64,000 bases of DNA from Shewanella basaltis (GTDB lineage Bacteria > Pseudomonadota > Gammaproteobacteria > Enterobacterales > Shewanellaceae), in NCBI RefSeq assembly GCF_023283885.1, contig NZ_JAKILA010000004.1, positions 62,001-126,000 on the forward strand, read 5' to 3'. The notes below the pieces were generated by a model. It saw nothing but the letters and a program-made list of their open reading frames with translations. It was not told where the DNA came from and ran no database searches. Within the stretch, counting starts at the first letter, position 1, and each line of letters begins with the position of its first letter. Below, piece after piece: positions 48,059 through 57,786 of this stretch. Made by a program: the position numbers and the translations under genes.

Positions 48059-48996
48059 TAGAGTACCTGTACACCAAGCACCCTATTTCGCCCACGCTCT
48101 TTAGATAAATAAAGTTGTTTATCCGCGGCCTCTATGAGTATCTTATCGTCTTTATTTCTTACAGGAACAATCGTGGCGACGCCAGCGCTTAATGTCACAT
48201 AATCAGAGATGTGTGATTTCTCATGGGTGATTTTAAGAGCAATGATGCTATCGACAATTTGTTGTGCAACATAAGTGCCGCCAGTTAAATCCGTATTTGG
48301 CAACACACAGATAAACTCTTCACCACCATAACGAGCCACTAAATCATAAGGACGATTGACAGTATCTTGAATTGTTTGAGCGACTTTCCTTAAGCAAGCA
48401 TCGCCTTCGGTGTGCCCGTAGGTATCATTAAATAATTTAAAGAAATCAATATCCAATAAAATAATGGTTAATGGCTGTTGCTCACGGCAACATTGCAACC
48501 AACTGACTGGCAATGTTTGTTCAAATTTACGGCGGTTAGCCACGCCAGTTAATCCATCAAGCAACGCAATTGAACGTAGTAAATCTGATTGAGATTTTAA
48601 TGTTAACTGATTTCTGATTCTTGCCTTGGTAATGATTGGGTTAATAGGCTTATGAATAAAATCAACGGCCCCAAGGTTAAACCCTTTGACTTCTTTATCT
48701 TCATCAAAATGGCCACTGATAAAAATAACCGCAATTTCTTTTGTCGCCGGATCACTCTTAAGATGAGCGCATACATCAAATCCGTTAAGAATTGGCATTT
48801 CAATATCTAATAACACCAAATCCGGGTTTACTTTTTTACACATATCAATAGCCTGATGACCATCTCTTGCCATGTAAATATCGTAATCATCTTGCAGTAA
48901 TTGATGCAGTATTTTTATGTTAACGACCTGATCATCAACTAATAATATCTTTCCTTTAGCAGGAGCAACACCCGAAATATACTCATCTATGAACAC
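48058..48996 (-). CDS. Response regulator with GGDEF output (REC-GGDEF diguanylate cyclase)
   Basis: 312 residues. The receiver domain (about 15-135) carries the phosphoacceptor Asp64 in DLVLLDIEMP and Lys in DFIHKPINP. The GGDEF domain follows with [14 protein letters not shown] (GGEEF 224-228); RPYD is an intact RxxD I-site. Phosphorylation should promote dimerisation and c-di-GMP synthesis, as in PleD/WspR. Its start lies three bases after the stop codon of the hybrid kinase, so the two form one operon and the kinase is the probable phosphodonor. Confidence 0.93.
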   Translation of the reverse strand: MFIDEYISGVAPAKGKILLVDDQVVNIKILHQLLQDDYDIYMARDGHQAIDMCKKVNPDLVLLDIEMPILNGFDVCAHLKSDPATKEIAVIFISGHFDEDKEVKGFNLGAVDFIHKPINPIITKARIRNQLTLKSQSDLLRSIALLDGLTGVANRRKFEQTLPVSWLQCCREQQPLTIILLDIDFFKLFNDTYGHTEGDACLRKVAQTIQDTVNRPYDLVARYGGEEFICVLPNTDLTGGTYVAQQIVDSIIALKITHEKSHISDYVTLSAGVATIVPVRNKDDKILIEAADKQLYLSKERGRNRVLGVQVL

Positions 48997-48999
48997 ACA

Positions 49000-51900
49000 C
49001 TACTCCTTAATTATCGATTTCAGTGTATCGATAGCATCCAAGAATTCTAATTGGCTTACCTGTGCTTGTAATCTTAACCAGTGGCTATCTGCCGCCACGT
49101 TCTCTAACAACTGTGCTAGGTAGCTTATCGCATCCAGGTTTTGATCAACTAACAAATCCATTAATCGATATTGTTTATCTATCGTTATACTGGTTATCGG
49201 CAATAACTCGGTTTTATCCAACTCATTCTCTGGCGTTTTGGGTTCATCAGGAAATAACGTGTCTAGCATATGTAAACTGTCATTTATTTGCCCCTGCATT
49301 TGGCTTAAACAATAATTGGGGTCAATGTGAGCACCCTGTTTCATTTTTTGTTCTAGCTGGGTAGCAAACGCGGCCAAGCGCTTAGCACCAATATTACCCG
49401 CAGTCCCTTTAATGGTATGAGCTATAATACTCACTTTATCATTATCTTGCATTGCAAATGCCTGAGCTAATGCGCTTAACTGCTCAGACATTTCGTTAGA
49501 AAAATGATGTTTTACATCCATAAAAAATGCAAGCTCGCCACCAAAGCGGCGTAAAATAGAATCTGGATTTTCGATAATCACATCATCATCAGTTAACGCT
49601 ATTTCGGTATCAACTACATCATCGCCTTCAAACACGGCGTCTTTGCCTAACAGCCTCAACATGCAGGGGAGTAGCAAGGTCATGTCTATCGGTTTTCCGA
49701 TGTGATCGTTCATACCGGCTTCTAAACACAGTGTTTTGTCAGCCAGTGAGGCATTTGCTGTCATTGCAAGTATGGTTAAATCATTGAACCGTCCATCAGC
49801 ACGGATGAGTCGTGTTGCCTCAAGTCCGTCAATATCAGGCATTTGCATGTCCATAATCACAATATCAAATTTGTTTTGAGATTGTGTCACCCACTCTACA
49901 CCTTCTACACCGCCTTTAGCGAGTGTCACCAGCGCTCCTTGCAAGCGGAGTAACTCGTCTATCACCTGACGATTTAATTGGTTGTCCTCAACCACTAGCA
50001 CTCTTATGCCCTGCAGAGCAGGGCCGGTGATTTTTTTGGCCTCAACCGGTAAGTAAACCCCGGTTATCGCTTGATTAACGGCCTCAAGCATTAAATTAGC
50101 GGTGATAGGTTTACTTAACATATTAACAAAAGGTTGCTGACTGTACTGTTTAGTTTGTTTCATCACCTCAGTGCCATAAGCCGTCAGCATAATAATTGCT
50201 GGTGCACTCCCTTCTGGGAACATTAACTGAATATGTTGCGCCGTTTCTAAACCATCCATGTCAGGCATACGCCAATCCATGATAATCACATCGTAATGGT
50301 TTGTTGCATGTAAACTTTGCTCAATTAAATTAATAGCTTGTTGACTATTACTCGCTTCATTAACATACGCACCATGAGCCACTAACGTTTTTGCCAATAT
50401 TTTTCGGCTCATTTTACTGTCATCGACAATAAGAATATTTTTCCCATGTAAATCAATATCTAAATAAGTATTTTTCAATTCAACAACAGCAAAATCTAAG
50501 TCAAACCAAAAACGACTGCCTTGGCCTAACTTACTGCTTAAACTTAACTCTCCGCCCATTAACTCAACTAAGCGTTTAGTAATGGCAAGCCCAAGGCCTG
50601 TACCACCAAATCGCCTTGAAGTAGATGACTCAGCTTGAACAAACCCCTGAAATATCTTAGTTGCTTGCTCATCGCTAATCCCAATGCCGCTATCTGACAC
50701 CGAAATACTGAGCTTCACGTCATCTTGAGTCAGTAGCTTACAGTGCACTCCAACAATCACATGCCCTTCTGTTGTAAATTTAATGGCATTACCCGCAAGG
50801 TTTAACAACACTTGTCTTAAGCGCTGCTCATCCCCCTCAATTAAGTAAGGGATATCGGGGTCAAGGTCAAAAATCACTTCCAGACTTTTACTGTGAACAT
50901 TTGTCGCCAACATGACAGCAAGTTCGCGCATTAAGGTTTCCATTTGAAATGGATGCTGATCGACTTCGAGCTTTCCGGCATCAATTTTAGAAAAGTCTAA
51001 TATATCATTTAACAAGCCTAACAATGACTTAGCTGCGACTTCTGCTTTTGTCACGTAATCAAGCTGTTGCCTTGTCATATCAGAGTGTTGTACTAATTGA
51101 AGCATACCTAACACCGCATTCATTGGGGTGCGGATTTCATGGCTCATATTGGCCAAAAATGCTGACTTAGCCGCACTTGCCGCATCAGCGGCTTGTTTTG
51201 CCAGCCTTAATGTATGCTCTAGTTCACGCTGCTCCGTAATGTCGCGATTAATCCCCACAACCCTAACTGCGGTACCTTTATTGTCGTAACTGATTTGTGC
51301 GCCAGCATGAATGTAGCGAATTTGATTAGACCGAGTAATGATCCTAAAAGTCGGCTCATAGGTTGTGTTATTAATTATGGCTTGCTGTAAGCATTGCTCT
51401 GCCATATCAATATCTTCTGGGTGTACTCTATCTCGCCAGTGCTGGTAAGTCAGTCCTGCTTCTTTTATTTCAAGCGGGTAATCATACATAACAAACATCC
51501 GGTCGTTCCAAAGCAAATCGTCGGTGAGTAAATCTAAATTCCAAATCCCCAACTCAGCGACTTCTGCAGCTTTTATCAACTGGTTACTTGCTGATACAAG
51601 CTCTTCTTGTTGCTTAAGCATAGTGTCAATGTTCACGGCAACACCCAAGTAGCCAACAATGTTTCCAGCATCATCTCGCATTGCAGAAACAGACAAAGAC
51701 ACCGCGCATTGCGAATAATCTTTTCTCACGTAGGTCCATTGACGGGTTTCTGGCCCCTCGTGTCTGGGTTTATAAACAAAAACATTAAATGCGTTTATGT
51801 CTTCACCAAACTCTTCACTCAACTCCTTACCTCGCAGCCTCACTTCGCTAGGAACGTGGAATACCGCAGGGCTCATTTTGCCCACAACTTCCTCAGCACT

Positions 51901-53865
51901 ATAGCCAAGCAGTAATTCTGCACCACGATTGAAAATCGTAATAATGCCTTCGTTATCGGTGGAAATAATGCCAATTTCAGACGCGGCAGACAGCACATTG
52001 GTTAACAAGGATGTCAGTTTATTGTTTTCAAACTCAATACTTTTACGATCAGTGATGTCTATTCGCAGTGCAATACAACGTTCAAGTTCGCCAATACTGT
52101 TTAAAACGGGGGTAATAACTGTGTCAAACCATTTACTGTTACCCTGTTTGTCATAATTACAAACTTCTTTATGCCATGATTTACCTTGGGTAATGGTTTC
52201 CCACATGGTTTTCCAAAATGCATCATCATGTTGATCCGATTTTAATATGGAATGGGTTTGGCCAATCATTTGCTCTCGAGTAAACCCCGATGCAATACAA
52301 AAATAGTCGTTAACCGCTAAAATAACGCCATTTTTATCTGTCTCGGAATAAAGTAATTGTTGATTGATGTTTTCAAGTAAGGTTTTGTTTTCGGATAACG
52401 CCTCTTGCAATGCTTGGGTTCGCTCAGCCACTTTACGCTCAAGATTGGCGTTTAAGCTTAAAATCTGCTTTTCAGCATTTTGTTGCGCGGTAATATCGCG
52501 AATAGTTTGGCTTACCCCCGTGATCACACCAAATTCATTGTAAATGGCTAATGACGTCATGGTTGTTGCCAGTAACTCATTGTCTTTTCGCTTATGTTGA
52601 CCAATCAAATTTAATAGTGGCTTACCCTGTAGCACTTGTTCAAACAATGCCTTCTCTGCCTGTGAGTTTTCACTATCAGGTGCTATGCATGTGTAATCTT
52701 TTACACCCACAACATCGTTAGGCACATAACCAAAAGTGGACTCGGCTCCTTTATTCCACCCAGTAATCACACCATCGCAGTCGTAACTAATAATGGCATC
52801 TTGCGAATGTTCTAAAATATTGGATCGACGTTCATTATCTTCAATAATGATACGCTTTCTACCCAAAGTGACACTGTAAAAACAAATAAATGAGCCTAAT
52901 AACAAACTTAAAACCAGCCCATAAATAAACACAATATTGGGCGAGGTTAAATTAAGTCCGCTCACAAAATTAGGGTAAGCAAAAACGCCTATTTGCCACT
53001 TTCGGCCAAACACTTCACGTTCTAACTCAACATGGTACTGAGATAGTGGCGAGGCATCATCGATATGAGTTTGATAAAAAGTAATTGCATTATCGCTGTC
53101 GGTAATGTCGGTGATAGCAAGTTTAGTGGTTTGCCTTGATAAAGAAAGATCGTTAAAGACCTCATTAGCAACCAATGGAGCATAACTCCAACCAAAAGCA
53201 TTCTGCTCTCTAAGCTCTGGAGTTAAAGGCGTATTGCCCGTTTGATAAATTGGCATCAAAATTAAAAAGGCTTGTAAGGGGTTTCCAGTAGCTTGCACAA
53301 GGGTTATGGGGCCGGTTAACCGCACTTCACCGCTAAGGTAAGCCTCTTTTGCTGCAGTTTTACGGTTACCCTCAGATGCGATATCTAACCCTACCGCAGA
53401 GTAGTTTCGTTCTACAGGTTCAATATACTGGATGATATAACGTTCATCATCGTGGGGAGTTAACTGCCTAATGGCAAAATGAGGCCAATCATCTTGTTGA
53501 GCTTGAGCAATAAACTGCGCTTCATCTTGTTTATCCACCCGCCGGATAAACCCAAAACCACGCGCACCAGGAAACTCAACATCTAACTCACGAGTCAGGC
53601 TGTATTTTATAAATTTAGCACGAGATAACTCCTCACCAGCCGTGTATATAATGCCTCGTGAACTACGTAACCCATATTGATAAAGCTTAAAGCGGTCGGT
53701 AATGTTGTTAGTGATCTGTAACGATACGTCTTCAAGTGATTTACTAACAAATTGATTATTTTGATTTTTTACCTGTAAGGCAACGCCTGCACTAATGGCC
53801 AAGCCAAGAGCGAAAACTCCAACACCTAATTTAAGCGCATTTTTGTAACTAGCAAATATGGTCAT
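49000..53865 (-). CDS. Large hybrid sensor histidine kinase (CHASE-PAS-HisKA-REC-REC-HPt), 1621 aa
   Basis: An N-terminal hydrophobic segment, a periplasmic CHASE domain (about 40-300: RGFGFIRRVDK and a second TM after 310), then several PAS domains (about 345-885). HisKA has the phospho-accepting His909 in MSHEIRTPMN, followed by an ATPase domain with GNAIKFT and FGGTGLGLAITKRLVELMGG. Two receiver domains have Asp1197 (IIMDWRMPD) and Asp1339 (VIMDMQMPD). An HPt domain has His1483 in IAHTIKGTAGN. All phosphorelay residues are intact. The REC-GGDEF gene follows directly and is the likely output. Confidence 0.94.
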   Translation of the reverse strand: MTIFASYKNALKLGVGVFALGLAISAGVALQVKNQNNQFVSKSLEDVSLQITNNITDRFKLYQYGLRSSRGIIYTAGEELSRAKFIKYSLTRELDVEFPGARGFGFIRRVDKQDEAQFIAQAQQDDWPHFAIRQLTPHDDERYIIQYIEPVERNYSAVGLDIASEGNRKTAAKEAYLSGEVRLTGPITLVQATGNPLQAFLILMPIYQTGNTPLTPELREQNAFGWSYAPLVANEVFNDLSLSRQTTKLAITDITDSDNAITFYQTHIDDASPLSQYHVELEREVFGRKWQIGVFAYPNFVSGLNLTSPNIVFIYGLVLSLLLGSFICFYSVTLGRKRIIIEDNERRSNILEHSQDAIISYDCDGVITGWNKGAESTFGYVPNDVVGVKDYTCIAPDSENSQAEKALFEQVLQGKPLLNLIGQHKRKDNELLATTMTSLAIYNEFGVITGVSQTIRDITAQQNAEKQILSLNANLERKVAERTQALQEALSENKTLLENINQQLLYSETDKNGVILAVNDYFCIASGFTREQMIGQTHSILKSDQHDDAFWKTMWETITQGKSWHKEVCNYDKQGNSKWFDTVITPVLNSIGELERCIALRIDITDRKSIEFENNKLTSLLTNVLSAASEIGIISTDNEGIITIFNRGAELLLGYSAEEVVGKMSPAVFHVPSEVRLRGKELSEEFGEDINAFNVFVYKPRHEGPETRQWTYVRKDYSQCAVSLSVSAMRDDAGNIVGYLGVAVNIDTMLKQQEELVSASNQLIKAAEVAELGIWNLDLLTDDLLWNDRMFVMYDYPLEIKEAGLTYQHWRDRVHPEDIDMAEQCLQQAIINNTTYEPTFRIITRSNQIRYIHAGAQISYDNKGTAVRVVGINRDITEQRELEHTLRLAKQAADAASAAKSAFLANMSHEIRTPMNAVLGMLQLVQHSDMTRQQLDYVTKAEVAAKSLLGLLNDILDFSKIDAGKLEVDQHPFQMETLMRELAVMLATNVHSKSLEVIFDLDPDIPYLIEGDEQRLRQVLLNLAGNAIKFTTEGHVIVGVHCKLLTQDDVKLSISVSDSGIGISDEQATKIFQGFVQAESSTSRRFGGTGLGLAITKRLVELMGGELSLSSKLGQGSRFWFDLDFAVVELKNTYLDIDLHGKNILIVDDSKMSRKILAKTLVAHGAYVNEASNSQQAINLIEQSLHATNHYDVIIMDWRMPDMDGLETAQHIQLMFPEGSAPAIIMLTAYGTEVMKQTKQYSQQPFVNMLSKPITANLMLEAVNQAITGVYLPVEAKKITGPALQGIRVLVVEDNQLNRQVIDELLRLQGALVTLAKGGVEGVEWVTQSQNKFDIVIMDMQMPDIDGLEATRLIRADGRFNDLTILAMTANASLADKTLCLEAGMNDHIGKPIDMTLLLPCMLRLLGKDAVFEGDDVVDTEIALTDDDVIIENPDSILRRFGGELAFFMDVKHHFSNEMSEQLSALAQAFAMQDNDKVSIIAHTIKGTAGNIGAKRLAAFATQLEQKMKQGAHIDPNYCLSQMQGQINDSLHMLDTLFPDEPKTPENELDKTELLPITSITIDKQYRLMDLLVDQNLDAISYLAQLLENVAADSHWLRLQAQVSQLEFLDAIDTLKSIIKE

Positions 53866-54211
53866 TTTTATAATTAGTTTAGGGTTACCGATAATTAACT
53901 GTGGACGATAATTTAGCGGATTACAAGCTAGACATTGAAAAATATAGTTTTTTTAATTGATTATTTGCAAGGTAACGCAGCACTGAGGTGACGCTTTGAT
54001 AACAAAAATCACACTTAATTAAAGTATTACCATCACCAACCGATAACAAATTACACTTTACATTACTGATGATAAATACCGAATCGTTGGCCCTATCATT
54101 TAGCGTAAACGACGATAACTTAACCGTTATTGCTGGCAAAAAGACCGCAGTAAACTATGTTTATTGTTGATGTACTAGCATACGGTTTTAAACACAACAT
54201 AGAGGGTGACA
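53866..54211. other. Divergent intergenic region between the hybrid kinase and the chemoreceptor
   Basis: 346 bases without a supported gene. It holds the promoters of both divergent genes. AGAGGG at 54201-54206 is the chemoreceptor RBS. Confidence 0.55.
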
Positions 54212-55834
54212 ATGAGAAATATCAAAATTGGCAAATTATTGTTATTGGGTTTTTCAATACCCGTGATGGCAATTATTGGATTAATGTTATTGTCACTTTC
54301 ACAAATGAACACCATTAACCAGCAATCTACAGAAATATCAAGCAATTGGCTTCCTTCGGTGCAGCTTATTGAACGCATTAATACGCAAACGGCCGATCTT
54401 CGTAACGACGAAGCCGTGCATATCATTTCAACAGATGCACAAACCATTGCGCAGGTAACAAATCAAATAAATAAAAAGAAGCAAATCATCGACAAAACCA
54501 TCAGCGATTACAAAATACTCATATCAAGCCCACAGGAGCAGGCGCTTGTTGATGAATTTGATGAGCTTTATCAGCAATACCTCGCCATTCAAACTGATTT
54601 ACTTAGGCTATCTGAAAACAATAACAATGATGAAGCAAAAGCCATGTTTCTTGGCAAGTCGCTAGCGGCTTACAGTAAATATTCAGACACACTGATCAAG
54701 TTGTCAGAGTTAAACGAAAAAGGCGCGATTACAGCCAGTGAGTATGGCGATGTCATTTACAATCGATCTATGACCATCATGATGGTCAGCGTGGGGGTTG
54801 TGGCCATCATTATTGTATTTATGGCATTGCGGATCTCCAGTCTTCTCGTTAATTCAATCACGGTAATTCAACATGCCATGATCAGAATGTCGCAAGGTGA
54901 CTTAAGCGTACGTATTGATAATCAAGGTGAAAATGAACTCGGGGTACTGTCAGACTGTTTAAACAAAACATCTGAACAATTTGCAAAATTAACGCAACAG
55001 TTGATTACCGTCGCAGACGCAGTCGACAGCTCGTCACAAACACTGGCCTCTACCATGGAGCAAGCAGACAGCAACTCACAACATATGCTGATGCAAGTTG
55101 AACAAGTTGCAACGGCAGTCAATGAAATGTCGAGCACAGCAATGGACATCAGCCGCAATGCCACAGAAGCGGAGTCATCAGCCATTGAAGCTAACCAAAG
55201 TGTCGATAAAGGCCATCACGCATTACTAGAATCGAATAAAATATCGGATAAAATCAATCACTCAATAAAAGAGTCAACTGAGATTGTTAATCAGTTAAAA
55301 AGTTATTCGAACGAAATTGGTGCAGTCATAGAAGTCATCAACGGTATTTCAGAACAAACCAACCTATTAGCGCTTAATGCCGCAATCGAAGCGGCACGAG
55401 CAGGTGAACAAGGCCGAGGTTTTGCCGTTGTGGCAGATGAAGTCAGAACATTAGCTGGTAAAACCCAAACCTCCACCATTAATATTCAAGAAATCATCAC
55501 TAAACTGCAAAATCAAGCATCTAAAGCCGATGAATACATGCAATCAAATGCATACTTAATTGACGAAGCCCAAAAAATTGCTCAAGAAGTTCGAGACTCA
55601 TTCTCAGACATTGCCCTATCGGTTTCTAAAATCTCAGAAATGAACTCTTTAGTCGCAACCGCTTCTACTGAGCAATCAAGTGTTACGGACGATATTTCTA
55701 AAAATATTACTCAAATGGTCGACATGGTAAATCAAAATGTTGAGGGTATAAGCCACAGTTCTAAAGCCAGTATTGATTTATCTAAGCAGTCTTCAAATCA
55801 GAAAAAAGTGCTTTCGTTTTTTACCATTAACTAG
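54212..55834 (+). CDS. Methyl-accepting chemotaxis protein
   Basis: 540 residues from the ATG at 54212 (the frame opens two codons earlier at a GTG). Two transmembrane segments (about 10-30 and 190-212) flank a helical periplasmic domain of the four-helix-bundle type. A HAMP domain follows and then the signalling domain with the hairpin tip [36 protein letters not shown] motif near residue 388. It signals through CheA/CheW to the flagellar motor. The C terminus ([10 protein letters not shown]) lacks an NWETF-like CheR pentapeptide. A family A element follows two bases after the stop. Confidence 0.93.
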   Translation: MRNIKIGKLLLLGFSIPVMAIIGLMLLSLSQMNTINQQSTEISSNWLPSVQLIERINTQTADLRNDEAVHIISTDAQTIAQVTNQINKKKQIIDKTISDYKILISSPQEQALVDEFDELYQQYLAIQTDLLRLSENNNNDEAKAMFLGKSLAAYSKYSDTLIKLSELNEKGAITASEYGDVIYNRSMTIMMVSVGVVAIIIVFMALRISSLLVNSITVIQHAMIRMSQGDLSVRIDNQGENELGVLSDCLNKTSEQFAKLTQQLITVADAVDSSSQTLASTMEQADSNSQHMLMQVEQVATAVNEMSSTAMDISRNATEAESSAIEANQSVDKGHHALLESNKISDKINHSIKESTEIVNQLKSYSNEIGAVIEVINGISEQTNLLALNAAIEAARAGEQGRGFAVVADEVRTLAGKTQTSTINIQEIITKLQNQASKADEYMQSNAYLIDEAQKIAQEVRDSFSDIALSVSKISEMNSLVATASTEQSSVTDDISKNITQMVDMVNQNVEGISHSSKASIDLSKQSSNQKKVLSFFTIN

Positions 55835-55836
55835 TT

Positions 55837-56032
55837 AACCTGAGCTCGGGATAATAAATGCCTTTCAAACAGTCCTTTGCCCTGCTCACTGTGTTGAATC
55901 GACTTACAATAGGCTAGCTATTGACGCGTCAATTCGCCTTGTTAGCAGAACAAATGACAAGCTTGAAAGTGAGAATGGGTAACATGTTGATTTTAAATAG
56001 TATAAGATCATCCCTTATCCCGAGATCAGGTT
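55837..56032 (-). mobile_element. Family A miniature inverted-repeat element, copy A4 (196 bp)
   Basis: Ends AACCTGAGCTCGGGATAA and TTATCCCGAGATCAGGTT. Flanking AGTT repeats at 55833-55836 and 56033-56036. The first overlaps the stop codon TAG (55832-55834) of the chemoreceptor. It differs from A3 by only a few bases. It separates the chemoreceptor from its terminator (56056-56093). Confidence 0.88.
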
Positions 56033-56055
56033 AGTTAATTTGTAGAATAAAACTC

Positions 56056-56093
56056 AAAACGCGAAGGCTATCATGATTGCCCTTCGCGTTTTT
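56056..56093 (+). terminator. Terminator downstream of the chemoreceptor gene
   Basis: AAAACGCGAAGG, loop of 13, CCTTCGCGTTTTT. It is likely the original terminator of the chemoreceptor, now moved about 200 bp from the stop by A4. Confidence 0.82.
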
Positions 56094-56636
56094 GTGGTTT
56101 GTTTGGGCTAATACCACTTAGCACCACACACTCAGCAATACCAAAAACACATCACCGTTATTCTGATAACTCGATTGCACCAAAACCGACTACTAACACG
56201 TACATACAACCTGTTGTTGCCTGCAAAACTCCCTTTTTAAAGCGAAGCAATCACAGGAGCAATATGAACAGGGTAAGCCATTATTTATTCACCAAAGTCC
56301 ATGGATATTTAGATAAAACTGATTTAATGTAGTGAGCAATGTTTATACAATAGTATTAACCGCAACTCATCAAGGGTTGAATGCTCATAAAGTTTTGCAT
56401 ATAAACCATTGTAAAATAACAGCATATATTCCAGTACAACAAAAATACAGAATACCATATTGATTAGTGCGTTTTTTACAGTCATATTGTACTTTTATGT
56501 TAGTATCTTTACCCAAAGCAGCTTTACAATAACCTGAATATATTCAGTCAATGGCAGTATTTTTCAGTAATAAGAGTGAGTTAAGGTACATTATTTATTC
56601 ACAACCTAAATTCACCGAAATGAAAGGATTCAATCA
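56094..56636. other. Gene-free region before the membrane diguanylate cyclase
   Basis: 543 AT-rich bases. A 77-codon plus-strand frame (56099-56332) has no RBS and an unlikely composition. It should contain the cyclase promoter; AAAGGA at 56623-56628 is its RBS. Confidence 0.55.
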
Positions 56637-57683
56637 TTGCTCGAACGCATCAAAAAATATCGCACCAGCAACGGTGAGCTTGAACAAGCTAGAGTGATAT
56701 CGCTCTTTTCACTGGTTGGCATGTCAATCACTTTCTTGATGGGGTTCATTGGCCTATTTGGCGACAATACCACGCTAACCGTCGTATTGTTTGTCGCGAG
56801 TTTTGTTTATCTGCTGGCGTTTCTCTTCATTAAGCGGTTTGACATAACAGTCAGTGCAAGCATTATCATTTACTCACTGTATTTATTGATGTTTTATCTG
56901 ATATTTAGCGGTGGAGTCTCGCAAACCGGTCCGTTGTGGATCTTCATTGTTGCTCCCGTCTCGGTGTATGTTTTGGGCTTACGTCAAGGCGTGATTAATT
57001 TATCCGTTTTCCTCTGTACCATCTGCATTATTATGTTTTTACCCCAGCAGTGGGTAGCGCATGCTCAATACACTAATGAGTTTAAAGTGAGACTTTTTAT
57101 CTCATTTTTGACCTTATCATTTTTGTCTGCCCTTTATGAATATTCAAGAATGCTGGCATTCAAAAACGCCATCGAAATCAGCAAGCAATATCAACAACTT
57201 GCCATGCGTGATCCTCTGACCAAACTGGCTAATAGACGTAATGCAGCCGCCATTTTAGAACAAGAAAAGGCCAGATTGCAGCGCAACAATGAACCACTAT
57301 CAGTATTGTTATGCGATTTGGACCATTTCAAAGCCGTTAACGACAAATACGGTCACAATGCCGGTGATATGGTACTTACCGAGTTATCGGCTTTATTTAC
57401 AGAACAGGTGAGAAAACAAGATTGTGTTGCGCGCTGGGGTGGTGAAGAATTTTTAATTATCTTACCGCAAACATCATCTGAACAGGCACGCATCATTGCA
57501 GAAAAAATCCGTAACAGTGTGGCGCAGCACACAGTCAACTTTTTAGATCACAACATTCATATTACTATCAGTATTGGTATTTCACAGCTCAGTGAAGATC
57601 AAAGCATCGACGAGCTGATCAATACCGCTGACAAATGTTTATATCAAGCTAAAACCTTAGGCCGCAACCGAGTTTATCCTTAG
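56637..57683 (+). CDS. Membrane-bound diguanylate cyclase
   Basis: 348 residues starting at TTG (56637), with AAAGGA eight bases upstream; no good ATG is available. Six hydrophobic helices fill residues 20-180, an uncharacterised sensor region. The GGDEF domain follows with LAMRDPLTKLANRRNA and RKQDCVARWGGEEF (GGEEF 268-272). RKQD is an intact RxxD I-site. It should make c-di-GMP in response to a membrane signal. It stands alone, downstream of the chemoreceptor with a terminator in between. Confidence 0.9.
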   Translation: MLERIKKYRTSNGELEQARVISLFSLVGMSITFLMGFIGLFGDNTTLTVVLFVASFVYLLAFLFIKRFDITVSASIIIYSLYLLMFYLIFSGGVSQTGPLWIFIVAPVSVYVLGLRQGVINLSVFLCTICIIMFLPQQWVAHAQYTNEFKVRLFISFLTLSFLSALYEYSRMLAFKNAIEISKQYQQLAMRDPLTKLANRRNAAAILEQEKARLQRNNEPLSVLLCDLDHFKAVNDKYGHNAGDMVLTELSALFTEQVRKQDCVARWGGEEFLIILPQTSSEQARIIAEKIRNSVAQHTVNFLDHNIHITISIGISQLSEDQSIDELINTADKCLYQAKTLGRNRVYP

Positions 57684-57734
57684 CAATATTGAGTTACCCA
57701 TCATAACTTCGATGTTTAAATGCCTATTTTTTCG

Positions 57735-57766
57735 ATAAAAAAGCCCCAAATGTTGGGGCTAATTTC
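57735..57766. terminator. Terminator between the diguanylate cyclase gene and the second S9 peptidase gene
   Basis: AAAAAAGCCCCAA, loop ATG, TTGGGGCT. On the minus strand the stem is followed by a T run, so it is strongest for the S9 peptidase gene; on the plus strand only AATTT follows. Confidence 0.8.
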
Positions 57767-57786
57767 TATTCGGTGGATATACCCGA

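Noticed and set aside
53921-54139. 72-codon minus-strand frame in the kinase/chemoreceptor intergenic region
   Set aside because: No RBS and no family features; the region is better explained as a divergent promoter region.
55800-55834. Chemoreceptor truncated by the family A insertion
   Set aside because: Removing the element and one AGTT copy leaves the same TAG stop codon, so the odd C terminus was not caused by the insertion.
56099-56332. 77-codon plus-strand frame after the chemoreceptor terminator
   Set aside because: No ribosome-binding site, no family resemblance, and it begins just after a terminator; composition looks like non-coding DNA.
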